Shown here: in pieces, positions 1 through 12,660 of the stretch
Layout: the number at the start of each line of letters is the position of its first letter
How positions within the stretch are numbered: position 1 is the stretch's first letter
Origin: Ophiodon elongatus
Taxonomy: Eukaryota > Chordata > Actinopteri > Perciformes > Hexagrammidae
Assembly: GCA_016806645.1 (NCBI GenBank)
Contig: JACSYO010002166.1
Span: 208,501 to 272,500, forward strand
DNA: 64,000 nucleotides
Reading direction: 5' to 3'
Translations under genes and position numbers: made by a program
Notes under the pieces: model-generated
What the model saw: the letters and a program-made list of their open reading frames with translations, nothing else
Databases searched by the model: none
What the model was told of the DNA's origin: nothing

Positions 1-434
1 ATCATATAAATCTGCCGTGTTCACACAAAAAGACAGGAATCACTTCAGACTGAATTAAAAGCAACAAGCAAACTGTCCAACTTAATTCTTTAAAGATTTG
101 TAAAACAAATACTAAAATCCACCACACACGGTCACATAACACAATGTACAACAAGTAACCCAGAGTACACCCTGCTACCAACATCCTACGCAACCATCAG
201 TGGTGAAAACATCACCGCTGATTGTCATGAGCCTCGAACACTTTGCTTTATGCAGGTCAGAGCTGGACGGCTGTGATCTGAATCTTTCTGAAACATGAGA
301 CGGATCAGGCCGTCAAAACACCAGTGATCTCTTCTAAAGGAGCACTTTGATGCACAAGATGCAGCCTGTCCTCGTCACCTGTTGAGAGATTACCAAACCA
401 AGCAATGACACGGCTCGATTGTTCCGTGTTTCAG

Positions 435-705
435 TGCAACAACCCCATGACCAAAGAGCCCAAGCTGCAGGCGGCGGTGAGGATCGTGGCCGAGTGGACC
501 GACTACGACCAGGAGATTAAACGCCTGCAGACCAGAGTCAAGGAGAGAATAAACCACACAAAAGAACAGCCAGACACAGGTACTGAACACTCGTAACAGT
601 CCAGACACGTGCAAGTAAATATGTTCTTAAATAGGAACACACATCTGCTCTAACCTGAACACATTTGTCTTTGTCTCTCTGGCAGATGCCCACACCGAGT
701 TGTGA
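435..705 (+). CDS. 3' end of an unrecognised protein-coding gene (last two coding exons)
   Basis: Two exons join in phase. The first runs 435-579 after a TTTCAG acceptor and ends ACA G before a GTACTG donor. The second starts at 686 after CTCTGGCAG and reads through GCC CAC ACC GAG TTG to a TGA at 703-705. The 55 residues are charged and helical, with a KEPKLQAAVRIVAEW stretch, a predicted short coiled coil and a tail ending DAHTEL. An in-frame ATG at 405 lies just upstream, but the acceptor at 433-434 suggests the protein continues from exons outside the window. I do not recognise the family. It is the only gene here on the plus strand and converges tail-to-tail on sp3. Confidence 0.6.
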
Positions 706-1105
<400 letters not shown>

Positions 1106-1109
1106 TGCA

Positions 1110-3190
1110 CTGATCGGGCTCCTGGTCTGGCCTGTGGTTAAAGCACAAAGCGAGGAGGACCTTTAGAAAACCTCACTGCTGGTTAACTTGGGTTTTGATC
1201 TGAAACGTGTATCGCTGGGAGGGATTTCTGTTCTCACGGGGAAAAACTAAAGCTATTCGGCCTTCCTCTAAATCGGTTATGGGTACAATTAGTTAAAATG
1301 AAGGTGAACAATCATCGATAGTTCACCTTCAATCAATTTTCACACCTTAATACGAGAGCTGGGAAAGATGTTTGAAGTCAATATCGTGACATTAATAAGT
1401 TGGGGGTGTTTTTATATTTGCATAGAAAATGAATGCAAAATCACTTATAATGCAGTGAACTATGATCCGCTGTTATTCATCATATCAGGAAAAGCTACAC
1501 TTTTGTTTTTTAGTAGTTCACCCTGAATTTCGAATTCGGAGGCCTAATTTTATAAAATATTACATTTTTGTTCAGCCCCTAAAATACTGAAATACTAGGT
1601 AAGTCTTGAAAATCAATATCCAGTGTACATTATTGTGTACAGTGGTGGATCCACTATTCCTCTTTTTAAGAATCACTTCAAACTGTTGGGACGGTTAGTG
1701 CCCAAACTAAACTCCACAACACTTAAAGGGAACGTGTATGGAATTTATAAATGAGTGGTATCGCTGTCCGTTATGTTTACACTCATCTGGTATTTGACAT
1801 GAAAATAAAGTACAATCCCCAGTTTATTGTGGATGATAAATGTCAGTGTAACTCTCAGGGAAAGATGTTTGAAGCTTGTGTGGTGTTGCAGCATAAAATA
1901 CAAATGAGAAGACAACGGAGCGTTTGCGGTACTGTACGGGAGGAGTAGCCATGACGTCGGAGTTAAGCTGAAAAATATTTCAATTCTTGTTTCTTGGTTA
2001 CACATCCATGAATTTGTCAGCATCATCCTGTATCATTTTTTTTGTTAAATAAAGATCCCCAATTAAGAAGTGATCCAGTGTGGTTTACGGTATTTGCCTC
2101 GATAGTAATTGGCTCAAGATATTTAGTTACTTGATGTGTATACATGTGCCAACTAATCCGGGGTACTTATCCCAAGGAGTACCTCTGCAGTGCCAGAGAG
2201 TACGTGGTACTTTAAGAGGCTGTAACACCTGAACTACATGTGCTGCCTTTGAAAATACGAGAAAACTAGTTAGCAAGCGTGCAGAGAAATGACCAGCTAA
2301 CGGTGGTGGATGAACAGTTCACATAGTTAGCTGGAGAAGATGGGTCAGTTGAGATGGTCAGCGGACAGTAGTGACTAAAGGGCTGCAAGACTATAAGTAT
2401 TGGACAGATTGAATAAGTTAGCCATTACCTTTAAGTTAAGCTAACTGTTTAGTTAAAAAGATGATGGACAATGATAATTGATTGAAATAGTTATCTTAAC
2501 TATAAACAATAATAAATAGATAGCAAGAGTTTTTAAAATGTCATAAAAGTGGAAGTACAAAGCCATGCCATTAGGTCATTTATAATATGAATGTCATAAA
2601 GATCATAAAAAGAGTTAAAAAAAAGAAACTAAAAAGAAATAAGTGTATAGTGTTATAACAAAAATGTATGAAAGTCAGTGTCTCAGATTGTCATTAAAAG
2701 TCTTAATGTAGTATATCTATTAAAAATTGATAGCGCCAATAGTACAAACATACCATAAATCAATATTTCATAGTATTTAAGTCATATAAAATATAAAAAA
2801 GTAATCAAGTAGTTTGCCATGAACAAATATAAAGTCTATTAGTTTATAAGAATCATAGTATTGTATGTCAAAACATGTTGCAAAAAGTCATGGTAGGTTA
2901 TCAAAATCTTTACAAAAAATATAGTACAATATGTCATCAAATTACATTGAAATATCAGTATATGTTGTCAAAAATGTAATTTAAAAATAACTAGTGTAAA
3001 ATATTTAATAGTTTAATATAGTCTGTTAGTCAGAAAAGGTACAGTAAGTCATCAAAAATGTCATTAAGTCATAGTTTAGTAGGTCATAAAGTCATTGTGT
3101 AGTATCTCGTAAAAAAGTCAGTTTAATATGTCTTGAAAAGTCAGTATAGTATATGATAGTCATTGTAGAATGTCAAAAAAGTCACAGGTT
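1110..3190. other. AT-rich intergenic region, no gene seen
   Basis: There is no exon-like frame with splice signals. An 11-bp inverted repeat (TGAAGGTGAAC at 1299-1309, its complement at 1321-1331) forms a small hairpin. From about 2520 the sequence becomes a degenerate mix of GTCATAAAAAG and TAGTATAGTATG-like words, which looks like a decayed extension of the tandem array that follows. Confidence 0.55.
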
Positions 3191-3194
3191 AAAA

Positions 3195-3531
3195 AGGGCA
3201 TGGTATAGTATTCTATAAAAGGCATGATATAGTATTCTATAAAAGGGCATGGTATAGTATTCTATAAAAGGGCATGGTATAGTATTCTATAAAAGGGATT
3301 CTATAAAAGGCATGTATAGTATTCTATGGCATGTATGTATTCTATAAGGCATGTATAGTATTCTATAAGGGCATGGTATAGTATTCTATAAAAGGCATTA
3401 TAGTATTCTATAAAAGGGCATGGTATAGTATTCTATAAAAGGGCATGGTATAGTATTCTATAAAAGGCATTGTATAGTATTCTATAAAAGGCATAGTATA
3501 GTATTCTATAAAAGGCATAGTATAGTAGGTC
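3195..3531 (+). repeat. 25-bp tandem repeat array, about 14 copies
   Basis: The unit is about 25 bp with core GGCATGGTATAGTATTC followed by TATAAAA. Copies at both ends are nearly identical, while the middle (3300-3370) holds shortened units. The diverged words upstream suggest an older, larger array. There are no unique spacers, so this is a minisatellite and not a CRISPR array. Confidence 0.93.
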
Positions 3532-3551
3532 TCAAAAAGGTTTAGCAGTCG

Positions 3552-3570
3552 TAACCCTAACCCTAACCCT
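3552..3570 (+). repeat. Short interstitial telomere-like tract (TAACCC)3T
   Basis: Three perfect TAACCC hexamers followed by T, matching the vertebrate telomere unit, lie directly downstream of the 25-bp array. The tract is too short to indicate a chromosome end. Confidence 0.9.
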
Positions 3571-3984
3571 GTCTATTGTCTTCATAAAAATATATACTTT
3601 CACATAATGTAACGGTTTTATCCAGTTTTAAAATCAAATTAAAAAAGGTAGGTTTTGTTTGTGAGAGATAAGGTGAGGAGGTTTTTCTGGACGTGCAACG
3701 CTTCCATCAGTAAATCCGTCCTGTTGACGCGGAAGAGGAAAAAAAAAATCGAATCGAGGAATTCGGGAACAACTGGATATTCGTGAGCTTGCTGAACATC
3801 TGGAAACCAGCGGCGTCCTGTTGGTTCAGGAGTTAAGATGCTTTCCAGAGCGCAGTTTGATTCCAGCTTTAAATGCTAAAAACAAATATTAAAAGTGTAA
3901 CCCTCTCTGTGGAATAATTAGGTTAATTCTTCTACGTGTGAGGGACCCACACAATCCTCGACCCACACAAAACCGGTTATTGGA

Positions 3985-5148
3985 AGGTTTCAGACTTTTA
4001 TTGTGATCCATTTGAAAAAAGGTTTTACAAAAGGTAACATTCAATTTTTACACCAATTCTTTAAAAAAAAAAAATCACTTAAAATAAGGTTTTGATACAA
4101 CAAATTCAGTTAACTAAGTAATGGCTTCTATAAACAATGTGAAAATAAGATAATATACACGTAAATGAATGCTACAAACGAGGACAAACTGAGGAAGGGA
4201 TTACATTAATTAAAATAAAATAAAAACAAAACAAAACAACAAACAATGGCATGATTGATTGTTTTCTTTTTGACTCGAGTGACATCCGTCCACAATTACC
4301 AACAGAGCCGTTATTGCAAAACTAATCCCACATCATCCGCTGTCCAACTGGAATGTTCGATGACAAACACACCCTTGGGTGGGGGGGGGGGCGACTTTAT
4401 GGTTTGTTGCATTTGTTTTCTTCACATGGCAACATTTGGTGCATGTGCGTCGCCTGCAGCCAACGTGCGGCTGCCGATGGCGACGAAGAGCCCCGCAGGA
4501 ACACAGAGGTGTGATCACCGTCCTGTGGGCGTCGGCTTAGACGACATGCAGATCGGTGAAGAGAGACACAGAAAACTGATATACAATGTGAATTTACAAC
4601 AAAAATATGAAGAAAGAAAAAAATAAAGACTTTTTTTTGACATGGACAAGCACAGCGGACGGCGTGCTCGTGGGGACCGATGAGACATTCTGTTCAGGCT
4701 GACCGGGTGCTGGAAGAAGTTGCCCCCTTGTTTCAGAGCGGCTTGCATCTATTCCCCCTTCCCCTCCTCCTCTTCCTCGAGGTGGAAAACACCAACATCC
4801 GATCAGTTAACAGTGGCACTGTCGTCCTACTCTGACCCCCGGCTGAACCTCCTGCTCTGGCTTGAAGCGGCGCATACCATCCTACGACATCTGTGTCGTC
4901 ACCCTGCCGCAGGTTTATTAAAGTTACAGTTCAACATTTTGGGAAAAATACGCTGATCTTGAGAAGAGCGAGATGATACGATCGATAACACTCACATGAC
5001 TGTATGTTATGGACGAAGATGCCGCGAAGACCACGGCACCCTTCATCCTTCATCCTGCTGTGGCCTGCTCTCTCTCTCTCTCTCTGTCTCGGCCTGTGTG
5101 TGTGTCTGTGTGTCTGTGTGTCTCTCTGTCTGTCTGTCTGTCTGTCTC

Positions 5149-5189
<41 letters not shown>

Positions 5190-6132
5190 GGGAATGAGAA
5201 CCGGTCCAGACACCAAAGACAAACCCCAGGCAGAGGCCGGGTCTCTGCAGAGACGGACACCACCGCACACTTAAGTCTATCCACTGTTTTTAAGGAAATG
5301 GTTGCATATTGTACCTTTAAAACAAAGATACGTGTTAAGTAATGACATTTAGAGGTGCTGACGGACAGATCGCGTTACCTTTGGACAGCCAGGCTAGACG
5401 TTTCCCCAATTCCAGTCTTTCGTCAGAGCTAAGTTAACCGGTAGTTTCATATTTACCATGCAAACATGAGAGTGGTGGCAATCTTCTCATCTAACTTTGC
5501 ACAAAAAAAAAAAAAAAAAACATTTATCCCTAAAATCTTGAACTATTCCTTTAGAAACCACCGCCGTCGGTCATGGCGGCGGCAGCAGTGCAACAGTTCA
5601 GCGTGGAAGCAGCGCTGGTTGTCAGAACTCTCCGGCAACAAAAATAAATCATGCCAGAGAGGTTCACTACTTCCTTTTCTCTTTCAGAAACTCCTCCTCC
5701 TCCTTCTCATCATCATCATCATCATCATCATCATTTCACAAACACATTTATCGCCGTTACAGTTACATCTGCAAAGCTTAAAAAACACATGCACCTCCAG
5801 CATTTTATACAAGATTATGATACAAAATAAGGCATTTCATTGTGTTGAGTATTCATGTGGTGTGTTGAGTGTTAATGCATGTGTGTGTGTGTGTTTACGT
5901 GTGTAAATAGCAACCACATTTTAATGTTATTTTTTTTGCCTGCCTCTAAAAAGACTGCAAAAAACAAACATAAAGTCATGATAACTCTTAAAATATATAT
6001 ATTTGTCATATATATTTACGTATATATTCATATGTAAAAAAACAAACAAAAAAAGGTTAGAGGGGAAAGAGAAAAGCCCAAGAGGTCCCTGTGATAGGCC
6101 AGTTCTCAAAAAAAACACCCAATTCCACCCCC
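3985..6132 (-). other. sp3: sp3 3' UTR with poly(A) signal
   Basis: Untranslated sequence follows the sp3 stop at 6133-6135. On the minus strand an AATAAA (TTTATT at 3997-4002) marks a plausible end, giving a UTR of about 2.1 kb. It contains a CT/GTCT-rich block at 5071-5186, an ATC run near 5709-5735, A-runs and TATATA tracts. No coding exon is visible. The end could differ if an earlier signal is used. Confidence 0.5.
5071..5186 (+). repeat. CT / GTCT low-complexity microsatellite
   Basis: Runs of CT, GT and GTCT alternate over about 115 bp inside the inferred sp3 3' UTR. The overlapping Ser/Leu/Val-rich and Arg/Glu-rich open frames on both strands are artefacts of it. Confidence 0.95.
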
Positions 6133-8679
6133 TCATTCCATAACCTCACCGGACGCCACGGTGACCAGCTGCAATGGGATCTCTTGATTGGCTAGGAGGT
6201 CGTGGGTGGCGGTCTGGAGGATGAGTGTGGTTCCGTCGGCGGTGATGACGGTATCGGTGGTGGGCGGAGACGTGGAGGAAGGAACCATGCCTTTTTTATT
6301 CTGGTGAGTCTTTATGTGCTTGGCCAGGTGGTCGCTCCGCATGAACCTCTTGGAGCACTCCGTGCACACAAACTTCTTCTCTCCTGAGAGGGCAGCCAAA
6401 CGGAAACATCAGACAGAGCGCGGCAGCAAACAACACACACCGTTCAACACCGACTGGCAAACGGGGCCGCTCAATTAAAGTCAGTTCACATGTCAGCAAA
6501 TAGTAGTACAGAAATACTACAGAGTAAGAAAATTCAGGGTATTCTTTAATTTGGCAAAACGGTCTTTGTTAACTTCTAAATGTGTCCTAAACTCACAAAG
6601 AATTGCTAAAGAAATAAACTGTTTATGATAGCATTAGCAGCTTTAGCAGTAGCACCCCCTTCTTGGCAGATGTCATTCGGGTCGCCAAATAAATCTGCAG
6701 AATTTACTCCTTAGTCTTTTATTTACCATTTATATCTGTAGTATAGTGTGCAGAGCTATTGGAGGGAGCCTGAATATTTGTACTATAACATTGAATCTAA
6801 CATGACAGGCTAGCGTACATTCTGTTTGTTTAACGGAGCAGATGAAAAACAACGAGAGCCTGTTACCTCTGCCTAACTACTGAGAGGAAATTAAAATAAT
6901 TGAGATCGCCTGTTATCTCCGCCTGAATGAATATATTTGGTCTTATTTATAAAGTATTTTGAAACGGCTGGTTTACCTATTCAAGATAATATGAGCTGAA
7001 ACGGTAGTAAAAGATTTTCAGAAACGTTTATTTACACACAAACTCGCTCTAACGATTTATAGACGAGGCCTATTGTGAATTGGGTCGCAGAGGTTTGTCA
7101 TTTTTTAAAAAACTGGGTCTTCAGCGTTGGGGGAAACACTGTTCTACATTGTTTTTGGGGCCGCTGATCAATATGACCGTTAATTGACCGTGTGACTCAC
7201 TGGGTGTAGACCGTGGGTATGAGCCCGCCGCTCCCCTCCCTTTCTGAGATCTACTTTGCGAGGGCTCCGTCTGGGCCGTCCCGTGCTTAGCGCCGCCCAG
7301 GACGATTGTGATGTGTTTTAAAAGAAATACAAACAAGCCTGAGTGGTGTTTTTTCCACGTATACCAGAATAACGATGTGTGGAGCCAGATGTTTCTGTGG
7401 CGCGGACACTGCGCTGTGTTTATAGGTGTGAGAGAGACTAGTTAATCCATTGCAAAGAACAGGAGAACCACCAGGCGGCGCTGTGCGTTGCCACAATGCT
7501 GGTCCAGGTTTTGTTGGTTGAGTCAACCGTCACACTGAATTTTGAATCTTCCTGAACATAAATAAAAACTTTTCCACCGAACATTGGTGCATAAAAATCA
7601 CCAGCAAGTTTTAATTCTCTCACTTCACAGACGACGCTCGACACCGCTCGTCGCTGAACATTATTCTAACTGTTTTAAGAAAAGGAAGATCTAAAAAACT
7701 AAATATGTTCCTTTAAAAGTTTGGATCCTGGACAGAAAGCAACAAAGTTTTGGATTTCACTCGTCCAACATGAACGCAGGCTCCTCATGTACCACTTGTA
7801 ACTAGCCCCAGTCATAAAACTGTGTAACTTTATGAAAGTGTTGAGACTCTTTTGAGCATCGTCTCACCTGTATGTGTCCTCCTGTGTCTCTGCAGCTCGT
7901 CGCTCCTGGTGAACCTCTTCCCGCAGAACATCCAGTTGCAGACGAAGGGTCTCTCTCCGCTGTGCCAGCGCAGGTGAGCTCGAAGATGAGACGTCTTCCC
8001 GTAAACCTTCCCGCAGCCGGCGATGTGGCAGATGTGCTGCTTCTTCTTCCCCATGCCTGAACCTCTGTGAACGGCCCAGGAAAAACGGGAAATGAGTACA
8101 AAACACAAATACGGTTGTGAAAAGGCTGAAAATACGCAATTTACCTATAAATTTATCTTAATATAGACACAGCAATGCAAGAAAGGCTTAATAACAACTG
8201 AATATTAACTCTAACATCACTGGGCTCAAACAGGATTAGCCAAAACATTTGCATGTTGTATTTGCATGTATGTTTAGATTTGCATGGAAATCTGAATTTT
8301 TAATGCCACATGAACAGGATATAAAACCAGCTAAACCACTTCGATACAGAAATGTAAAGCTGGTTACAACAGATCATTTCCAGTTGAAATCAAATCCTTA
8401 AAAGGAAAAGCAAATGTGAGGTTTTGAGATATCCAAGTGTTTAGTACAGCTGCTGCAATTAACAACATCTGGGTGCATCACCGAAAGGTGATGGATTTTA
8501 TGGTTGGATTAAAAATTGGCTGTCGCTGCCCTGTATAATATGGTTGTGATGTCTTTATTACGATAATTATGATGGTTAGTAAAGTTTTAGGGCATCGTTT
8601 AGTTTTTCTGACATTATTTTCTATCTTTTGTGACAAATCAAGGTGAGCTGAACACCAGCACCTCCTGGTACCTGTAGAG

Positions 8680-8713
<34 letters not shown>

Positions 8714-11700
8714 AACATACCTTCCTCCAGACTCTTTGCAGTTGGGGCAGGTGCAGGCTACCCTGCGGAGCCTCTTGCCCTCCCCGCCCTGCATATCCAT
8801 GTCCTCATCGCCAATCTGAACACGCAGGTTGTTCAGATCGCTGGGGTTCAGCGTGGAGTTTCCACTCAGCTGCCACTCCTCAGAGTCCGGTTCCTCCTTT
8901 ATCTGGATGCCTGAACCGGGGAGGAAGGTGGAGATTTAGGGTCTCTTGAAGTGATACAACAGGAGAAATCTAAGATTGGCTAATTCAAATGAATAATTAT
9001 GTGCGAGTGCACAGCATGTGTCCCGTACCAGCTGGACTGTTGGCGTCCTCGCCCTGTGTGTACTGAATTCCACTTTGTGCTACAGAGTTCACTGTGACTG
9101 TCTGGAGGTTGGGCAGGCTGACCTGGCCCGTCTGGCCCAGAGGGAGGGTGTGGACCGGGGCTAAGGTCAGCTGCTGGGCCTGTCCCTGCCCCTGGGGCAA
9201 CTGAAGCCCCTGGAGTGACTGGACACCCTGAACCTACAGAGGGAGATGAGATGCGCGTTAGTAATCTGACATCTGTGACGGAACGAAAACAAACAAATAA
9301 CGCCCATGAGCAACTTCTGTCGGCCACTTTGTTGATTTGAAACTTCCCGAACAGTCCTCATAGGTTACCTGGAAGGTCTGCCACTGGATCTGTCCGGTAG
9401 CAGTGACAGTTTGGGCCTGGATGAGGAAGGTGCCCGGGTTGACCAGCTGCACACTCTGTAGAGTCTGACCTCCTGCATTCAGGTCCTGACCCTGAACCAC
9501 CTGACCCTGACCGTCCCCACACAGCTGCAGGATGGGCTGCGAGAGAGTGGTGGCGTTGGAGGATGAGACCTGCAGAGCAATGAAAATGAAATACCATTAC
9601 ACACAAAAGGTGAAGAGAGCAGCACTCATGTCATGTTTCGATGCAGGAGGTCCTGGTTCAACGGCACCGTCTTAATGTTAATAAATTGAAAGCTGGAGCA
9701 TTAGATACAGTGGATAGTTAATCTTAATCATGTTAATAAATTGCAAGCTGGAGCATTAGGTACCATGCATAGTTAGACTTAATCGTGTTAATAAATTGCA
9801 AGCTGGAGCATTTCCCAGTGGCAAAGAACTAATTTGTGGTTGTTGACCCTCAGGGAAGGGCGCTCCGAACACTTGAGAGGTGGTTGCACAACAGCAAAGC
9901 ATTTACAAGCTGACATCTGATGATGATAGAAATGCAGTCTGAACTTTCCATTGTAGTTATGCAGTATATAAACATGCAGAAGGAAGAAAAGACAAAACAA
10001 GCCCTCTCTATTCTGAGCCAAAGTCGAGGTGGGTCGGCCATATAATTATGTGAGTTGGGGGATACATATCAGACACACTGAGTGAATTCACCATAGGTTA
10101 AATTCACTTTAACACAGTGAGCTCTATTAGTGTCTTAAAGCAATGTTTTCCAACCCTGTGGCTTGTTTGGCCCTTTAAATCTAATCAATGTCTAATTAAC
10201 ACCACTCATCCTGAAGGCTGGTGATTTCTAGATCCTAGTGTCAATGCAAGACTTGACTTTTAATAGCGATACCAAAACGTTACTTTGAGGATATTATCAG
10301 GCCTTTTCAACAAAACTGTTTTTTTTCTCCATTGAACTAAAGAAGCCACATTCTTAAATGTTAAATTTGATTGAAACGAGGATCTATCGAATCAGAGAAT
10401 AAATAAACAGGACAAAAAGTCTGATCAGACATTTGATTACAGTGTTCAGTAATTGACCGTTTCCAAAACTCTGTGCTACAGACACATTTTAGACAGTACT
10501 AAGAAAGTATTGTAGTCCAATACTAGAGGTCGACCGGTAGTGGACGATATAATAATGACATTACACACAGAGAAGCCATGATGGAGCAGCTCAAGCAAAC
10601 ATAACTTTAAAAAAAAAAAAAAGAGGTGCATTCAATGATGAAAGCCTCACGTCTGTGATCAGTTACTCTATTATTGTATCTTCAAACAGAATTACACAAT
10701 GATGCAGCCGATATAATGATGATAGGAAAAGGCCGGTAGCCGATTAATTAGCCGATAACCCGGATACCTGTCTGTCTGCCTATCTGGTACCGAGGACAAA
10801 GTTCTGACCGATAGGGTCTGCGCAGCCATCGGCCACTATTGGAGCAAAGTTCCACCAATAACCGTAGATGTAAAACGTCCTATTGGTGCCAATTAATCGG
10901 TTCCAACCCAACTAATTCCTAGCTCTATTCATCACTAGTTATGGCCTTGGTGGAGACAAGAGTAATTTTTAGAGTCTGGAGTCTAAAAGCATTATCAAAA
11001 GGAAAATACACATGCCATGGTGTTAAAGACACACACACACACACTGACCTGGATTTGCTGCAGGTGGTTGTGGGAGTTGAAGTTCTCCGATGAGGGGTCT
11101 GACACGCCTGCAGACACGGCGGTTGCTTGGGTCAGAACCCCGGTACCGTCGATGGTCTCCGGGAGATGGGAGGAGTTAGAGGAAGTGGATGTTGGCACGT
11201 AGAGTTCGTGGTTTGCGGCGCTCACCGTCACCAGCGACTGCTTGACACCTGTGTCCTGGCCGTGACTGTCCAGTGTCTGGCCGCCCATGATCAGCTGACC
11301 TTCAGCAGTTACCCCTGTTGCGATGGGGACCGTGTGCGCTCCAGTCAGCCCTAGAGACTCCAGATCCACACTGTTTATCGGGACGAACGTTATGTTGCCG
11401 GGCAGCCCTACAGGTACTGTGCTGGTGTATGCCGACCCCCCGGACAGCGAGACGCCTTGGATTGACTGTACATGCCCCGCCTGCGTCAGAAGGTCTGTGG
11501 TCGTTGTTGTGGCACAGCTGATTCCAATGCTGCCATGGCCGCCATCTTGGAGGAGGTGGATCTGCCCTGTTCCATCATCCAGTCCCTGTGTGAATCCTGT
11601 AAGTGTCCCATCTGCATTTTGGATTTGGGGGATGACCTGGAAGAATGACCCATAGTTTTGATCAAGATCTTTGCCTGAACGGAACACATACAGCATCTTA

Positions 11701-12660
11701 CATGTTGTTTCTGTATCTTTTTACCTGATACTGAATGCCTGACACTCCATTGGATCCGCCGTCATTCCCAGATGCTGTAACATAGATGGGCTGGTTGGGG
11801 AGACTCCCAATAGGAAGCATGTACTGCCCGTTGGACGTGACAATCCCAGAGTTTTGAATGTGGACAATTCCCTGATCTTCCTTCCCAGTCGAGACAGGCG
11901 TTAACACCTCCCATCGATCTGAACCCGTCAGCTGAATGGCAGACATATCTGTAGTCTAGGAGTCAAATGCACACAAAGGTTAACAAGTACAGGACACACT
12001 TGAACGAAAAGAATCATCTCAGCTTTAGATCCGATCACAGGAAAAAGAGAACCAGCCTGGCTATTTTTTCTGAAAAATCAGTTATGGATTAAGAGATTGT
12101 GCTGCTACATCAAAGAGAGTAAATCACAGTGAGTGGGGGGAGATGATCATATAGGATTTGTGCTGATGCAAACGATGCAACAGCCACAACCCAGAAGCAA
12201 CCACCAACACACGGAGGGTAGATAACAGGCTCAGAAATGATCGAGTGCAGGGCGTGTGGGGGATGGGCAGCTATTACAGCACAATTGAACGCTACTGTTG
12301 TGATTATGGTCGCTATCCCTGCAGTATTATCACACCCGGGCGTCCTCTCGGCCCAAGGTAAACCGGCTATCTTCCAGCGAGCCGACCCAAGTGACTGACT
12401 CCAGTGTCCTACCCACTATGGGCGGGTTTTACAGGGGTAAAGTGGGTGGCCGTTATTGAGGGGAACACAGGAAGTGTACGGCTTTCACCCCATGCCATCA
12501 AAATTTTAAAACGTGTGAACTTCATGCTCTCAAAAACACAACCAGCAATCGAAAGCGAGCGAGAAAGACGAGCTAGGAAAATGTCGGATACCTGTGTTTC
12601 CGTTGCGCCGCCGGGCTGCAGAAACTCGCTTTGACTGCTGTCCACGTCCGCGGACGCCAT
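6133..12660 (-). CDS. sp3: Transcription factor Sp3 (Sp/KLF family)
   Basis: Sp3 is a nuclear factor that binds GC boxes and activates or represses. Coding exons in order: 12592-12660, 11725-11955, 11049-11636, 9369-9569, 9029-9233, 8721-8910, 7868-8064, 6133-6383, giving 643 aa with continuous phase. Residues 24-430 are Gln/Ser/Thr-rich activation domains and include the family phrases LPGNITFVPINSVDLESLGL and NPGTFLIQAQTVT. A sumoylation motif IKEE lies at 435-438 and the Btd box CTCPNC at 484-489. Three C2H2 fingers lie at about 507-529, 537-559 and 567-587. Finger 2 (SGERPFVCNWMFCGKRF) and the tail EIPLQLVTVASGEVME match Sp3 rather than Sp1 or Sp4. The first AUG is at 12660; the conserved APEQPVKQGE upstream of it has no AUG. 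No Sp box is found. I cannot tell sp3a from sp3b. Confidence 0.95.
6384..7867 (-). other. sp3: sp3 intron 7, no gene seen
   Basis: This 1.5-kb intron lies between the exons for zinc fingers 2 and 3. The donor at 7866-7867 and acceptor at 6384-6385 fit the consensus. A 68-codon minus-strand frame at 7438-7644 matches nothing I know and has no splice context. Confidence 0.7.
9670..9816 (+). repeat. About 56-bp tandem repeat, 2.6 copies
   Basis: The words GTTAATAAATTG and AAGCTGGAGCAT recur at about 9677, 9731 and 9787, with related flanks (ATAGTTA...CTTAAT). It lies in the sp3 intron between exons 3 and 4. Confidence 0.88.
10560..10770 (+). repeat. Dispersed repeat, copy A (in an sp3 intron)
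   Basis: Shared words such as ACACAGAGAAG, CATGATGGAGCAG, AAAGCCTCACGTCTGTGAT and GTATCTTCAAACAGAATTA recur in the same order and orientation at 17035-17150. Copy A has an extra A-run. It continues into GCCGATATAATGATG and GCCGATTAATTAGCCGAT words of the kind seen in fish interspersed repeats. The outer limits are estimates. Confidence 0.75.

Noticed and set aside
3195..3531. Regular repeats that could suggest a CRISPR array
   Set aside because: Units are contiguous without unique spacers and the host is a vertebrate, so it is a minisatellite.
4996..5342. Overlapping Ser/Leu-rich open frames of about 60-115 codons on both strands
   Set aside because: They are produced by CT/GT low-complexity sequence inside the sp3 3' UTR and lack splice or start context.
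7438..7644. 68-codon minus-strand frame in sp3 intron 7
   Set aside because: No family resemblance and no splice signals in phase with sp3.
8056..8064. Alternative acceptor TTCAG at 8057-8061 for the sp3 zinc-finger exon
   Set aside because: It breaks phase with the preceding exon. The acceptor ending at 8065 restores GGRGSGMGKKKQH in frame.
11323..11655. 110-codon plus-strand frame
   Set aside because: Antisense of sp3 exon 3; composition follows the Gln/Thr-rich coding strand.
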